Origin: Lewinellaceae bacterium
GTDB lineage: Bacteria > Bacteroidota > Bacteroidia > Chitinophagales > Saprospiraceae
Reading direction: 5' to 3'
DNA: 60,403 nucleotides
NCBI GenBank assembly: GCA_016711435.1
Contig: JADJSY010000092.1
Span: forward strand, 1 to 60,403
A model generated the notes under the pieces. That model worked only from the letters and a program-made list of their open reading frames with translations. It searched no databases and was not told the DNA's origin. Shown here one piece after another: positions 27,629-35,566 of this stretch. The first letter of the stretch is position 1. Every line of letters begins with the position of its first letter. A program made the translations under genes and the position numbers.

Positions 27629-28177
27629 ATGGACAAAATAAGAATTGACATTTTTGACATCCTCGGCTACCTCGTGCCCGGTTCGGCACTGTTGATGGTA
27701 TTTTGGGTATGTGTAGACGACCATGTTATTTCCGTATGGAATATTTACAACTCGATACACAGTATAGATCAAAAGACCATATTGTTGGCCCTGTTGCCGG
27801 CTTATATCGCCGGATTTATGCTTCATGCACTGGGGGCCGCTTTGTACGATTTGTACCGGCATAAGAAAATCAGGAAATACGTGCCCAGTCAGGTTCAGGA
27901 CAACTGGGCGTTTATCAGGGAATACGGTGGCAAACACATAGCGATCCTGGAACGGTGGTACGCGTTGCGGGCTTTTTCGCAGAACCTGGCCGCAGTCAGC
28001 CTGATCGCAGGCGCAGTCAGTATCGCCAAATGGTGGCACTTCGGCTACACCGAGTGGCTGGGCGTTTTTTTTGGTTCTATGGCCTTGTGTTTACTAGCAC
28101 TGAAAAGGTCTGAAATATTCCACCGCTATTTAAATGATGATATTGCTGTGATTTTGAAGTTGAATCTGGGCAAATAG
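27629..28177 (+). CDS. Membrane protein of unknown function
   Basis: A 182-residue protein with hydrophobic segments near the start (ILGYLVPGSALLMVFWV), the middle (ILLALLPAYIAGFMLHALGAALY) and the end (LAAVSLIAGAVSIAKWW; WLGVFFGSMALCLLAL). The FDILGYLVPGS opening resembles a group of uncharacterised Bacteroidota membrane proteins. I cannot give a function. It stands alone between a hairpin and the succinate dehydrogenase promoter. Confidence 0.7.
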   Translation: MDKIRIDIFDILGYLVPGSALLMVFWVCVDDHVISVWNIYNSIHSIDQKTILLALLPAYIAGFMLHALGAALYDLYRHKKIRKYVPSQVQDNWAFIREYGGKHIAILERWYALRAFSQNLAAVSLIAGAVSIAKWWHFGYTEWLGVFFGSMALCLLALKRSEIFHRYLNDDIAVILKLNLGK

Positions 28178-28215
28178 GATTTCACCACATCTGGAATTAA
28201 TTCTTTCCGATAGGC

Positions 28216-28246
28216 TTGTATACGGAGAAAAATTGCTATACATTTG
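28216..28246 (+). promoter_or_regulatory. Promoter of the (collapsed) succinate dehydrogenase operon
   Basis: TTG at 28216-28218, a 20-base spacer and TACATTTG at 28239-28246 match the Bacteroidota promoter. The leader to the ATG at 28373 is about 120 bases. Confidence 0.6.
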
Positions 28247-28372
28247 GCCGAACAATATATTTCCCCAACGATAGAGTTGTGTTACCAAATAACATATTGA
28301 ATTTGGATTCTTGCCTGATACAGAGGCGGTCTCGGTTTGGCGAGAGACTTCATTCATTCAGAACCAGGTTTT

Positions 28373-28503
28373 ATGTCGGAAACAAACGTATCACAGTCCA
28401 TTCCGCGCTTCGGCCAGACAGCCCGGCGTGATGCATGGTGGGTAAGTCCTGCACTCGTTTTTACTATTCTCACATCTTTTGTGCTCTATACCATCTGGGC
28501 GGC
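28373..28503 (+). pseudogene. 5' fragment of a succinate-dehydrogenase-linked membrane protein gene
   Basis: The first 43 or so codons (SIPRFGQTARRDAWWVSP, then LVFTILTSFVLYTIWAA) match the start of a conserved membrane protein found next to succinate dehydrogenase genes in many bacteria. The full protein is expected to exceed 200 residues. Here it breaks off at CTGGGCGGC (28495-28503) and the sequence continues as sdhA. It may be the cytochrome-like anchor of the complex. Confidence 0.7.
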
Positions 28504-28577
28504 AATTCTTTGTCCGACCTGATTGTATTCGGGAAACGCGCCGGTGAACATGCGGCTGTTTTTGCCAAACAAAACGG
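28498..28577 (+). pseudogene. sdhA: Internal fragment of succinate dehydrogenase flavoprotein gene
   Basis: In a frame different from both neighbours, about 26 codons read GGNSLSDLIVFGKRAGEH then AAVFAKQNG, the FAD-binding C-lobe segment of SdhA (normally GNRLGGNSLSDLLVFG). Some 500-600 codons of a normal SdhA are missing before it and the C-terminal helical domain after it. SdhA oxidises succinate in complex II of the TCA cycle and respiratory chain. This piece alone cannot function. Confidence 0.75.
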
Positions 28578-28900
28578 ACATGGAATGTATTGAATGTTTT
28601 TTGTGCCAGGATGTGTGCCGTGTGCTTCGGGAGCACCAGATGCACAACGAATTCATCGGCCCGCGCTTTCTGGTCTACACGGCTGCCCTGGAAATACACC
28701 CCTTAGATGTGGAAGACCGTGTGCCGGCCTTGAAAAACGAAGACGGAATCGGACTTTGCAATATCACCAAATGCTGCACTACAGTCTGCCCGGAAGACAT
28801 TCATATCACAGACAATGCTATCATACCGCTGAAAGAACGAGTGGTGGACCGTTTTTACGATCCGCTGTTCTGGCTGATGCGGCTGTTTAAAAAAGGTTGA
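28577..28900 (+). pseudogene. sdhB: 3' part of succinate dehydrogenase iron-sulfur subunit gene
   Basis: About 107 codons encode the C-terminal ferredoxin-like domain of SdhB: MECIECFLCQDVC ligates a 4Fe-4S cluster, CNITKCCTTVCPEDIHI the 3Fe-4S and 4Fe-4S clusters, and the end DNAIIPLKERVVDRFYDP is typical of the family. The N-terminal 2Fe-2S domain (about 110-130 residues) is absent, the sequence running straight into the sdhA fragment. An in-frame ATG at 28580 exists, but a protein without the 2Fe-2S domain should not pass electrons. The stop is the TGA of the GGTTGATGGG word that opens the next hairpin. Confidence 0.8.
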
Positions 28901-28902
28901 TG

Positions 28903-29044
28903 GGTTTATAAGGGTTTATGAAGGTTGATAAGGGTTGATAAGGTTGATATACATCCGCTCGAAAAAAGTGAAATCGCTTCATTTCCGAGCGGATGTATAT
29001 CAACCTCATCAACCCTTATAAACCTTCATAAACCCTTATAAACC
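28903..29044. repeat. GGTTGATATACATCCGCTCG hairpin, copy 1
   Basis: Arms 28903-28961 and 28986-29044 pair over 59 bases with two mismatches around a 24-base AT-rich loop. The outer part is GGTTTATAAGGG-type words; the inner 20 bases are shared with the elements at 29579 and 54939. Confidence 0.92.
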
Positions 29045-29071
29045 TCTCAACCAATCAACCAACTACACACC

Positions 29072-29566
29072 ATGTTCCAACTCAAACCTATTTCCAAACA
29101 GGGTATTCCGGAGGCTTTGCAAAAAGCCGAGCGCTACCGCCTGCTCAACGAGCCGCGCCTGGCAGCCAGTATTTGTCAAGACATATTAGATGTGGAACCG
29201 GACAACCACCCGGCACTGATAACCATGTTGCTGGCTATCACCGATCAGTTTGCCGATAAAACAGCTACGATCAATGCCGCCCGGCAACTCATTCCTTTGC
29301 TGACCGATAAATACGAACACCATTATTACTCGGGCATTATTTGCGAACGGCAGGGCAACGCTATTCTGGGCCGAAGAACGGCCGGCGACCATTTTGCCGC
29401 ATATGAATGGCTGACCGAAGCGATGGAGCATTATGAAAAAGCAGAAACTGTGCGCCCAGCAGGAAATGACGACGCTCTTCTGCGCTGGAATACCTGTGCC
29501 CGACAGATCATGAGCCACCGGCTGCAACCCCGGCAGGAACAGCACGTGGAGCCGTCGCTGGAGTGA
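29072..29566 (+). CDS. TPR-like protein of unknown function
   Basis: A 164-residue cytosolic protein. Helical pairs such as ALQKAERYRLLNEPRLAASI, then CQDILDVEPDNHPAL and AMEHYEKAETVRPAGND, resemble tetratricopeptide repeats, which bind other proteins. No catalytic motif is seen. It lies between two copies of the same hairpin family and faces the pentapeptide-repeat gene. Confidence 0.72.
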   Translation: MFQLKPISKQGIPEALQKAERYRLLNEPRLAASICQDILDVEPDNHPALITMLLAITDQFADKTATINAARQLIPLLTDKYEHHYYSGIICERQGNAILGRRTAGDHFAAYEWLTEAMEHYEKAETVRPAGNDDALLRWNTCARQIMSHRLQPRQEQHVEPSLE

Positions 29567-29578
29567 GCGGGGTGATGA

Positions 29579-29702
29579 AGGTTGATGAAGGTTTATAAGG
29601 GTTGATGAGGTTGATATACATCTGCTCGAAAAAGTAAAAATCGCTCCATTTCAGAGCGGATGTATATCAACCTCATCAACCCTTATAAACCTTCATCAAC
29701 CT
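29579..29702. repeat. GGTTGATATACATCYGCTC hairpin, copy 2
   Basis: Arms 29579-29627 and 29654-29702 pair over 49 bases with one mismatch. The second arm reaches into the stop codon of the minus-strand pentapeptide gene (29701-29703) and the first begins 12 bases after the stop of the TPR gene, so it sits exactly between two convergent genes. Confidence 0.92.
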
Positions 29703-31023
29703 ATTTCACACTATCCGCTTCCGTTTTTTTCCGCAACAAAATATACTCAAAATTACCCGGATCGGTTTCTACTGAGTCCAGGTAGTATTGAGCGTTCAGG
29801 TAGCCAATCCCGATAATTGAATCGCGTTGTACAGGGTTGATCGCTTCCAGCCAGTGAAAATCTGGTACCACGGCACTGTCCAGCAAAGCTTCCCGCATAA
29901 AAGACCGACGCAGATCGGAATCGCTGAGATCTACCCCGCGCAGGTCGGTTCCATAGAGGGAAGCGCCGCGAAAGTCCACCTCCGTGATAAAAGTTTCGCG
30001 CAGATCAGTTTCGCTCAGGTTGGCTTTGCGGAGGTCCGTTCCTGCCAGAATGGCGCCGCTCAGATCGGCTTTATTCAGGTCAGCGCCAGGCAGGCGGGCG
30101 CCGTTCAGATTGGCTTTACTCAGATCGGCATTTCGAAGATTGATGCCTTCCAGAAATTCCCCCGCCAGGGCAGCGCCCTGAAGTTCGGAAAAAGAAAAGT
30201 CGGCAGACTGAAAAATACGCCGGAGGGTGCCGTTATCCACTTCGCTGCTGAGGATGGAGAGTAATAACTGACCGCGTTCGGGGCTGATTTCCTGCGCGAT
30301 GAGCGAGTCGCTTTCCAGATATCGGTAAGGCTTCAGACCACTGCTCAGCGCAATAATCCGGCCTACCAATTGCGGAGATAAATCACGAACGCCTTTTTGT
30401 CCGATATCGTCTTTCAGTTCCTTATCCAGGGCATCCAGTAAATTGCCCATCAACAGGATCAGGGCGCTGCGGCGTTCGGCTTCCTGCAGGTAGGTTTGTT
30501 GTGTGAGGCGGATGTTCTGATTGGTCAGCAGTTCGTTTTGCTGGGTGAGTAATTTGTTTTGATTGTACAGAAGCAAGGTGCCCAGCAGTCCGCCGAAACC
30601 GACAAAAAGCGTTTGAAAAACCATGACAATCCAGCGCCGGAAATTCATCCAGGAATACCAGGCGAACAGTTTGGTAAACAGGGCGTTAAAGGTTGTTTCG
30701 GCTGTTTTAAAATCTTTTTGCCAGATATTCATAAACAGCACCTGCGCCATTCCCTTCACCTGACTCAAATCGGCATCCGACACACCAAACAGGCGTTTGA
30801 GTACCGCTTCTTTATTTTGAACAATGACAAAGGCCAGTGTAGTGGCAAGGAGAATGAGCGCAATAAACCCGATAATAAGATATGGCAGGTAGGACTCCAG
30901 GATGTGTAAACCCACCAATGAAACAATGGCGCCCAGCAGCACCCCCAGCAGCAGCGCAACGATGGTACGCGACCAAATGTCGAGGCGCTTTGTGGGACTC
31001 TGTTCTTTTTCAGGTTGTTCCAT
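29701..31023 (-). CDS. Membrane-anchored pentapeptide-repeat protein
   Basis: From the ATG at 31023 (MEQPEKEQSPTKRLDIWS) the protein has 440 residues. Two helices lie near the N-terminus (IVALLLGVLLGAIVSLVGL; LIIGFIALILLATTLAFVIV), another pair near 130-165, then a polar coiled coil (NKLLTQQNELLTNQNIRLTQ). Residues from about 280 form some 20 pentapeptides of the A(D/N)LxxA(x)L kind (NADLSKANLNGARL; DLRKANLSETDLRET), which fold as a quadrilateral beta-helix. Pentapeptide proteins often act as scaffolds; the exact role here is unknown. A longer frame to 31155 runs through the neighbouring repeat and is rejected as start. Confidence 0.85.
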   Translation of the reverse strand: MEQPEKEQSPTKRLDIWSRTIVALLLGVLLGAIVSLVGLHILESYLPYLIIGFIALILLATTLAFVIVQNKEAVLKRLFGVSDADLSQVKGMAQVLFMNIWQKDFKTAETTFNALFTKLFAWYSWMNFRRWIVMVFQTLFVGFGGLLGTLLLYNQNKLLTQQNELLTNQNIRLTQQTYLQEAERRSALILLMGNLLDALDKELKDDIGQKGVRDLSPQLVGRIIALSSGLKPYRYLESDSLIAQEISPERGQLLLSILSSEVDNGTLRRIFQSADFSFSELQGAALAGEFLEGINLRNADLSKANLNGARLPGADLNKADLSGAILAGTDLRKANLSETDLRETFITEVDFRGASLYGTDLRGVDLSDSDLRRSFMREALLDSAVVPDFHWLEAINPVQRDSIIGIGYLNAQYYLDSVETDPGNFEYILLRKKTEADSVK

Positions 31024-31033
31024 GCTAGAAAAG

Positions 31034-31153
31034 GTGTTTAGTGTTTGGTGTTTGGTGTTTCGGGCGCTCTGCCTTTGGTGGTTTGCAAGTTTATTCAGGG
31101 CGAAACTTACCAACATTTGCCAAAGGCATCCTAAACACCAACACACTAAACAC
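31034..31153. repeat. GTGTTTR heptad inverted repeat
   Basis: GTGTTTA/GTGTTTG words lead to GGGCGCTCTGCCTTTGG; the facing side is TGCCAAAGGCATCCTAAACACC and further AACAC words. It lies in the space between two divergent genes. Confidence 0.8.
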
Positions 31154-31258
31154 AACCACGAAAACGAAAAGCAAATGTAGGTTTATTTCTCTATCTGCGA
31201 TATTTGATCCTTTACTTCAAATTTGACATAACTTCGCGGTTGAAATAACACAGTATAT

Positions 31259-31945
31259 ATGACGGATTTATCAGAAAAAATAAAGGGATTTGTTTTTAAC
31301 CTCGATGGTGTAATCGTTGATACCGCCAAATACCATTACATCGCATGGCGTCGGCTGGCAGATGAAATGGGGGTTGATTTCCCTCCCGAGCAACACGACA
31401 AACTGCGCAGCCTGAGCCGGATGGAAAGTTTGGAAAAGATACTCGAATGGGGCGGATTATATATGACGGAGGCCGAAAAACTGCATTGGGCCGATGTGAA
31501 AAACAACTGGTATCAGGGCCTGATTGCCAATATGAAACCAGAAGAAGTGCTCCCCGGGGTGTTACCCTTCCTGGATGAAGTGCGCAACAGTGGCGGGCGC
31601 ACCGCGCTTTCCTCCGCTTCCCGAAATGCCTGGGCTGTATTAAAATCCACCAGGCTGGAATCCTATTTCGATGTCGTGTTGGATGGCAGCGCCGCACGGA
31701 AAGCCAAACCGCATCCCGAATGTTTTTTACTGGCCGCTGCATCACTTCAGCTCGCGCCAGCCGAATGTATTGTATTCGATGATGCCGTATTAGGTGTACG
31801 GGCAGCGCGTATTGGCGGATTCCATATTGTTGGAATAGGCAAACCAGAGCACCTTCCCGATGCAGAACTTGTAATTCCCGGCTTTACGGATTGCCGCCTT
31901 TCGGATATCCTGGAGTCCGTCGAAAAAATGGCGACGGTAGGGTAA
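31259..31945 (+). CDS. Beta-phosphoglucomutase-like HAD protein with altered nucleophile
   Basis: A 228-residue HAD protein closely resembling beta-phosphoglucomutase, which turns beta-glucose-1-phosphate into glucose-6-phosphate after maltose or trehalose breakdown. Family features: VIVDTAKYHYIAWRRLADE (cap start), RLSRMESL-like hinge (SLSRMESLEKIL), ALSSASRNA (motif II), KPHPECFLLAA (motif III Lys) and VFDDAVLGVRAA (motif IV). Motif I reads FNLDGV, where the family has FDLDGV, so the nucleophilic Asp is Asn (residue 14). As written the enzyme should be inactive. A nearby GH13 lipoprotein supports a glucan-utilisation setting. Confidence 0.88.
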   Translation: MTDLSEKIKGFVFNLDGVIVDTAKYHYIAWRRLADEMGVDFPPEQHDKLRSLSRMESLEKILEWGGLYMTEAEKLHWADVKNNWYQGLIANMKPEEVLPGVLPFLDEVRNSGGRTALSSASRNAWAVLKSTRLESYFDVVLDGSAARKAKPHPECFLLAAASLQLAPAECIVFDDAVLGVRAARIGGFHIVGIGKPEHLPDAELVIPGFTDCRLSDILESVEKMATVG

Positions 31946-31949
31946 AAGA

Positions 31950-32152
31950 GAAGTGAGAGAAGTGAGAAGTGAGAAGTGAGAAGTGAGAAGTGAGAGAATC
32001 CCGCTTGGCATTGTTTATGGTTTTGGGATACGTATTTCAGGCATATATATGAACTACTGCCAAAGGCGGAGCGCCCGAAATACTAAACACCAAACACCAT
32101 ACACGGCCCAAAGGCGAAGCACCCTAAACACGAAACACCATACACTAAACAC
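31950..32152. repeat. GTGAGAA array and two unpaired CAAACACC-type arms
   Basis: Six to seven GTGAGAA words (31950-31995) follow the stop codon of the phosphoglucomutase-like gene. After 45 unrelated bases come two direct copies of the right-hand arm of the GTGTTTR family (about 32044-32096 and 32104-32150, with GGCGGAGCGCCC and GGCGAAGCACCC cores). No left-hand arm is present, so no large hairpin forms here. Confidence 0.75.
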
Positions 32153-32199
32153 AAAAAAAATTGCAACAACCATTCCATCACTTAACTTTTCCATTTTTG

Positions 32200-32784
32200 A
32201 TGAAAGTCAATGTTTTTCTCGGTATCGTTTTACTTGCAGTGATTTACCTCACTTGTAAAAATTTTCAAAAGGACAAAGCATCCGATACAACTGCTGCCGC
32301 TCCGTATTCGGCAGAGCCCCCGACGGATGCAAGCAGGGTATTAAAAGTACTGGGAGATCGCCCCGATTCAACCGGTTCTATCCAGTTCAGCGAGCCGCCG
32401 CCGCGGGTAAATGTGCCCTGGGACAAAGTAGCCAAACCCAGTACCAGTCGCAGGTCATATATGACGAGCGGTTGGTGGAACCCTACCGCAGCACTACAAC
32501 CGACAGACACGACAATTTCCCGCTATTTCAAACCCAAATGGCTGAAATTCAGGGAAGACCAGACCTTCGATATTCTCGTTCAAAACAAAGTAGTAGATAC
32601 GGGGCACTGGGCTTATGATGAATCGAAAACGATGCTATACCTATCTTGCAATGACCCCTATTTCAACAATACCTGGAGAATTATGGAACGCGGTTTTCGG
32701 ATGATTATGGTTGGAAATACCGAATTGAACATCACCGGGATTCAGGTAAGACTTGATAACCAAAAAGAATTGCCTGCAAATTAG
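32200..32784 (+). CDS. Lipoprotein with a lipocalin-like C-terminal part
   Basis: The ATG at 32200 gives a lipoprotein signal (MKVNVFLGIVLLAVIYLTC) and a 194-residue product. A Pro/Ser/Thr-rich linker of about 90 residues leads to a beta-strand-rich part (FKPKWLKFREDQTFDILV, TGHWAYDESKTMLYLS, MIMVGNTELNITGIQV) that resembles the lipocalin-like domains of Bacteroidota lipoproteins. The ligand is unknown. Its TAG stop overlaps the first GTGTTTGG word of the next hairpin. Confidence 0.72.
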   Translation: MKVNVFLGIVLLAVIYLTCKNFQKDKASDTTAAAPYSAEPPTDASRVLKVLGDRPDSTGSIQFSEPPPRVNVPWDKVAKPSTSRRSYMTSGWWNPTAALQPTDTTISRYFKPKWLKFREDQTFDILVQNKVVDTGHWAYDESKTMLYLSCNDPYFNNTWRIMERGFRMIMVGNTELNITGIQVRLDNQKELPAN

Positions 32785-32908
32785 TGTTTGGTGTATGGTG
32801 TATAGTGTTTCGGGCACTTCGCCTTTGGCAACTTTAGGTAAGAAGCCAAAACACATTCAGTTGCCAAAGGCGAAGCACCCGAAACACTAAACACCAAACC
32901 CTAAACAC
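32784..32908. repeat. GTGTTTR heptad hairpin
   Basis: Arms 32784-32833 and 32859-32908 pair over 50 bases with six mismatches, all but two in the outer word part. The inner core GCCTTTGGCAACT/AGTTGCCAAAGGC is perfect. Confidence 0.9.
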
Positions 32909-32923
32909 GAAAATGATTGTGTT

Positions 32924-34321
32924 ATGAAATATAGCGGCATTTTTATTCTGTTTTTATTTTTGTACGCTTGCCAGCCATCCACTTCCGACGTGCAACATAC
33001 CACCAAGTCCAACCCCTCCGGCGAGCGGCCTGCGGAGCCGGAATGGGCACGAAGTGCCGTATTGTATGAGTGCAATACCCGGCAATTCTCCGCAGCGGGC
33101 AATTTCGCCGGCGTACAGGCGCAATTGCCGCGACTCAGAGACATGGGTATCGATGTATTGTGGCTGATGCCCATTCATCCCATCGGTGTGGAACGTCGCA
33201 AAGGATCATTGGGAAGCGCTTATTCGGTACGGGATTACTATGCAGTTCACCCGGACTACGGCACCATAGACGATTTGAAAAATTTAGTCGGCGAAGCCCA
33301 CAAACTTGGCCTGAAAGTAATCCTCGACTGGGTACCCAATCATACTTCCTGGGATGCGGAATGGATGAAAACGCACCCGGAATATTACACCCGGTATAAT
33401 GGAGCATTCACCACACCTATTAATGAACACGGCGTACCGATAACAGACTGGTCAGACGTTTGTGACCTCGATTATTCCAAGCCGGCTACCCGCCGCGCGA
33501 TGATCGAAGCCATGCAATTCTGGCTTAAAACGGCAGATATCGACGGCTTTCGTGTGGATATGGCCGGATTGGTACCCAATGATTTCTGGACGGAAGCGCG
33601 CCCAGCCCTGGATTCTGTAAAAAAAGTGTTTATGGTGTCCGAATGGCAGGACGAACCGGGGCATTTTTTGTCCGGTTTCAATGCCAATTACGGCTGGAAA
33701 TGGAAAGACGTTACCAAAGACATTAGTTCGGGTAAACAAAATGCGCAGTCGCTCGATACCCTGCTGAATTTCCTCGACGGGTTTTATCCGAATGACTATT
33801 ACCAGTTGTATTTCACTCAGAACCATGACGAAAACCATTGGGCCGGCCATGAAAAGGAATTGTATGGCGATGCCGCAGATGTGTTCAATGTGCTGATGTT
33901 CACCTGGCAGGGTATGCCTATGTTGTACAATGGTCAGGAAGACGGATTATCACAGCGCTTGTCTTTTTTTGAAAAAGACCCGGTGCAATGGAAAGACTAC
34001 GCCAAAACAGCCTTTTTTCAGAATCTTTGTACGCTCAAACACAGCAACAAAGCCGTTTGGGCAGGTAAACACGGCGGCAAATTAGAAAAAATACCCACCG
34101 ACAAAGACAATGAAGTATATGCATTCACCCGTGAAAAAGAGGGCGACCGGGTTGTGATTGTGGTCAACCTGACAAAACGTTCGCAAGCTGTCACATTGCG
34201 TACAAATGATAAAATACTGGGCGCTTACCTGAGTGTATTCGGCGCCAGCACCGTTCAGGTGACTAAAGAAATGCAGCTCAACCTGAAACCCTGGGAGTAC
34301 CTGGTGCTTACGAATAAATAG
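32924..34321 (+). CDS. Alpha-amylase family (GH13) lipoprotein
   Basis: A 465-residue glycosidase with lipoprotein signal (MKYSGIFILFLFLYAC), thus probably fixed to the outer membrane or periplasmic face. The GH13 blocks are complete: DWVPNH at 135-140, GFRVDMA at 208-214 with nucleophile Asp212, SEW with acid Glu240, and QNHDEN at 299-304 with Asp302. A C-terminal beta domain ends in KPWEYLVLT. It would cut alpha-1,4-glucans such as starch or maltodextrins, feeding the nearby phosphoglucomutase-type enzyme; this link is inferred. The stop is followed at once by GTGAGAA words. Confidence 0.93.
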   Translation: MKYSGIFILFLFLYACQPSTSDVQHTTKSNPSGERPAEPEWARSAVLYECNTRQFSAAGNFAGVQAQLPRLRDMGIDVLWLMPIHPIGVERRKGSLGSAYSVRDYYAVHPDYGTIDDLKNLVGEAHKLGLKVILDWVPNHTSWDAEWMKTHPEYYTRYNGAFTTPINEHGVPITDWSDVCDLDYSKPATRRAMIEAMQFWLKTADIDGFRVDMAGLVPNDFWTEARPALDSVKKVFMVSEWQDEPGHFLSGFNANYGWKWKDVTKDISSGKQNAQSLDTLLNFLDGFYPNDYYQLYFTQNHDENHWAGHEKELYGDAADVFNVLMFTWQGMPMLYNGQEDGLSQRLSFFEKDPVQWKDYAKTAFFQNLCTLKHSNKAVWAGKHGGKLEKIPTDKDNEVYAFTREKEGDRVVIVVNLTKRSQAVTLRTNDKILGAYLSVFGASTVQVTKEMQLNLKPWEYLVLTNK

Positions 34322-34323
34322 AA

Positions 34324-34424
34324 GTGAGAAGTGAGAAGTGAGAGGTGAGAAGGGTGAGGAGGGAGAGGGTGCAAATTAGTTTGGCAGCTTGATATAACAC
34401 TGATAACTGATAACCAATAACCAA
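34324..34424. repeat. GTGAGAR array and TGATAAC words upstream of the K+ channel gene
   Basis: GTGAGAA/GTGAGAG words run from 34324 to about 34366, directly after the amylase stop. TGATAACTGATAACCAATAACC follows at about 34401-34424. The first array is complementary to the CTCAC array at 35521-35562. Confidence 0.75.
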
Positions 34425-34518
34425 CTTGCAGGCAGGTAATTTCATTCATTTTCTCCTGATGTTTTTCCGACTACAGGCCGCACCGGGAGCTGGGAGCGAG
34501 CGTCACAAAAGAATTGCA

Positions 34519-35520
34519 ATGATTCTCAGACGCTTACTGACAGCACTGATACTCATGTTGTCGTCGATTTTAGTAGGCACCTTCGGATATGTGTTGATAG
34601 AAGATTATCCTTGGTTTGATGCCTATTATATGGCCGTTATCACGCTGGCTTCCGTGGGATTTGGCGAAGTACATCCACTTAGTACAACAGGTAAAGTTTT
34701 TACCACCTTCCTGATCCTGTTCAATGTCGGACTGTTTGCCTATGCCATTTCAACCATTACAGGCATCTTTGCAGAAGGTGGTTTCCACCGGTTAATTCAT
34801 GATTTTCGTATGAATAAACGTATTAAAAACATTGAAAAACACACCATCGTGTGTGGTTTTGGGCGACATTCCATCGAAGTAACCCAGGAATTGACCAAAC
34901 AGAACATCCCTTTTGTGGTGGTTGAAAACAGCCCGCATAAAATCGAATTTCTGCGTTCGGAAACCTCCTACATGTTTGTGGAAGGAGACGCCACGCAAGA
35001 TGTTGTCCTGGAAGAAGCAGGTATAAAAAATGCAACCGCTATTGTCATAACGTTACCTGATGATTCTGACAATCTGTTTATCACTTTGTCTGCACGCCAA
35101 ATCAACCCTTCGTTGCGTATTATCAGCCGGGCCAATAAGGCGACGGATGAGGCAAAAATCAGGCGCGCCGGCGCCGACCATACCGTGGTGCCGGAACGTA
35201 TCGGAGGTTTTTACATGGCCAATTTGGTCAACCAACCCGATCTGGTGGAGTTCTTCAACCTGCTGTCCAACATGGGACCCAGCAATGTGATATTTGAAGA
35301 GGTAAGCGTTTCCCAATTACAAGCGGCTTATCAAAACCGGACTATTGAAAACAGCCAACTTGCCGAGATTGCTTCCGTTGCCATTGTAGCAGCACGGCAC
35401 CTCGATGGTCAGTATGAACTCAATCCGCCGCATTCGCTCAAATTACTACCCGACCTCCGACTGGTTTTACTCGGTAGCCCCGAACAGATGGCCGATTTTA
35501 GAAAAAAAGCGCTGAAGTGA
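34519..35520 (+). CDS. Potassium channel with RCK (TrkA-N) domain
   Basis: From the ATG at 34519 (MILRRLLTALILML) the protein has 333 residues. Two membrane helices flank a pore loop with filter TLASVGFGE (residues about 40-48; the usual core is TVGYG), followed by VFTTFLILFNVGLFAYAI. The cytosolic part is an RCK domain with Rossmann motif IVCGFGRHSIEV, acidic VVEN after strand 2, and GDATQD. It would pass K+ and be gated by a nucleotide or ion. An upstream in-frame ATG at 34426 adds 31 residues that do not look like a membrane protein start. Inverted GTGAGAR arrays lie on both sides of the gene. Confidence 0.9.
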   Translation: MILRRLLTALILMLSSILVGTFGYVLIEDYPWFDAYYMAVITLASVGFGEVHPLSTTGKVFTTFLILFNVGLFAYAISTITGIFAEGGFHRLIHDFRMNKRIKNIEKHTIVCGFGRHSIEVTQELTKQNIPFVVVENSPHKIEFLRSETSYMFVEGDATQDVVLEEAGIKNATAIVITLPDDSDNLFITLSARQINPSLRIISRANKATDEAKIRRAGADHTVVPERIGGFYMANLVNQPDLVEFFNLLSNMGPSNVIFEEVSVSQLQAAYQNRTIENSQLAEIASVAIVAARHLDGQYELNPPHSLKLLPDLRLVLLGSPEQMADFRKKALK

Positions 35521-35562
35521 CTCTCCCTGTTCTCACCTCTCACTTCTCACCTATCACTTCTC
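35521..35562. repeat. CTCACTTCT array downstream of the K+ channel gene
   Basis: CTCACCTCTCACTTCTCACC-type words begin at the channel gene's stop codon (TGA overlaps GTGACTCTCC). The array is the complement of the one at 34324-34366, 1.15 kb away, and ends at the TTG start of the next gene. Confidence 0.75.
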
Positions 35563-35566
35563 TTTT

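Noticed and set aside
31023..31155. N-terminal extension of the pentapeptide protein
   Set aside because: The extra 44 codons lie inside the GTGTTTR repeat and do not look like protein; a Met at 31023 starts a normal sequence.
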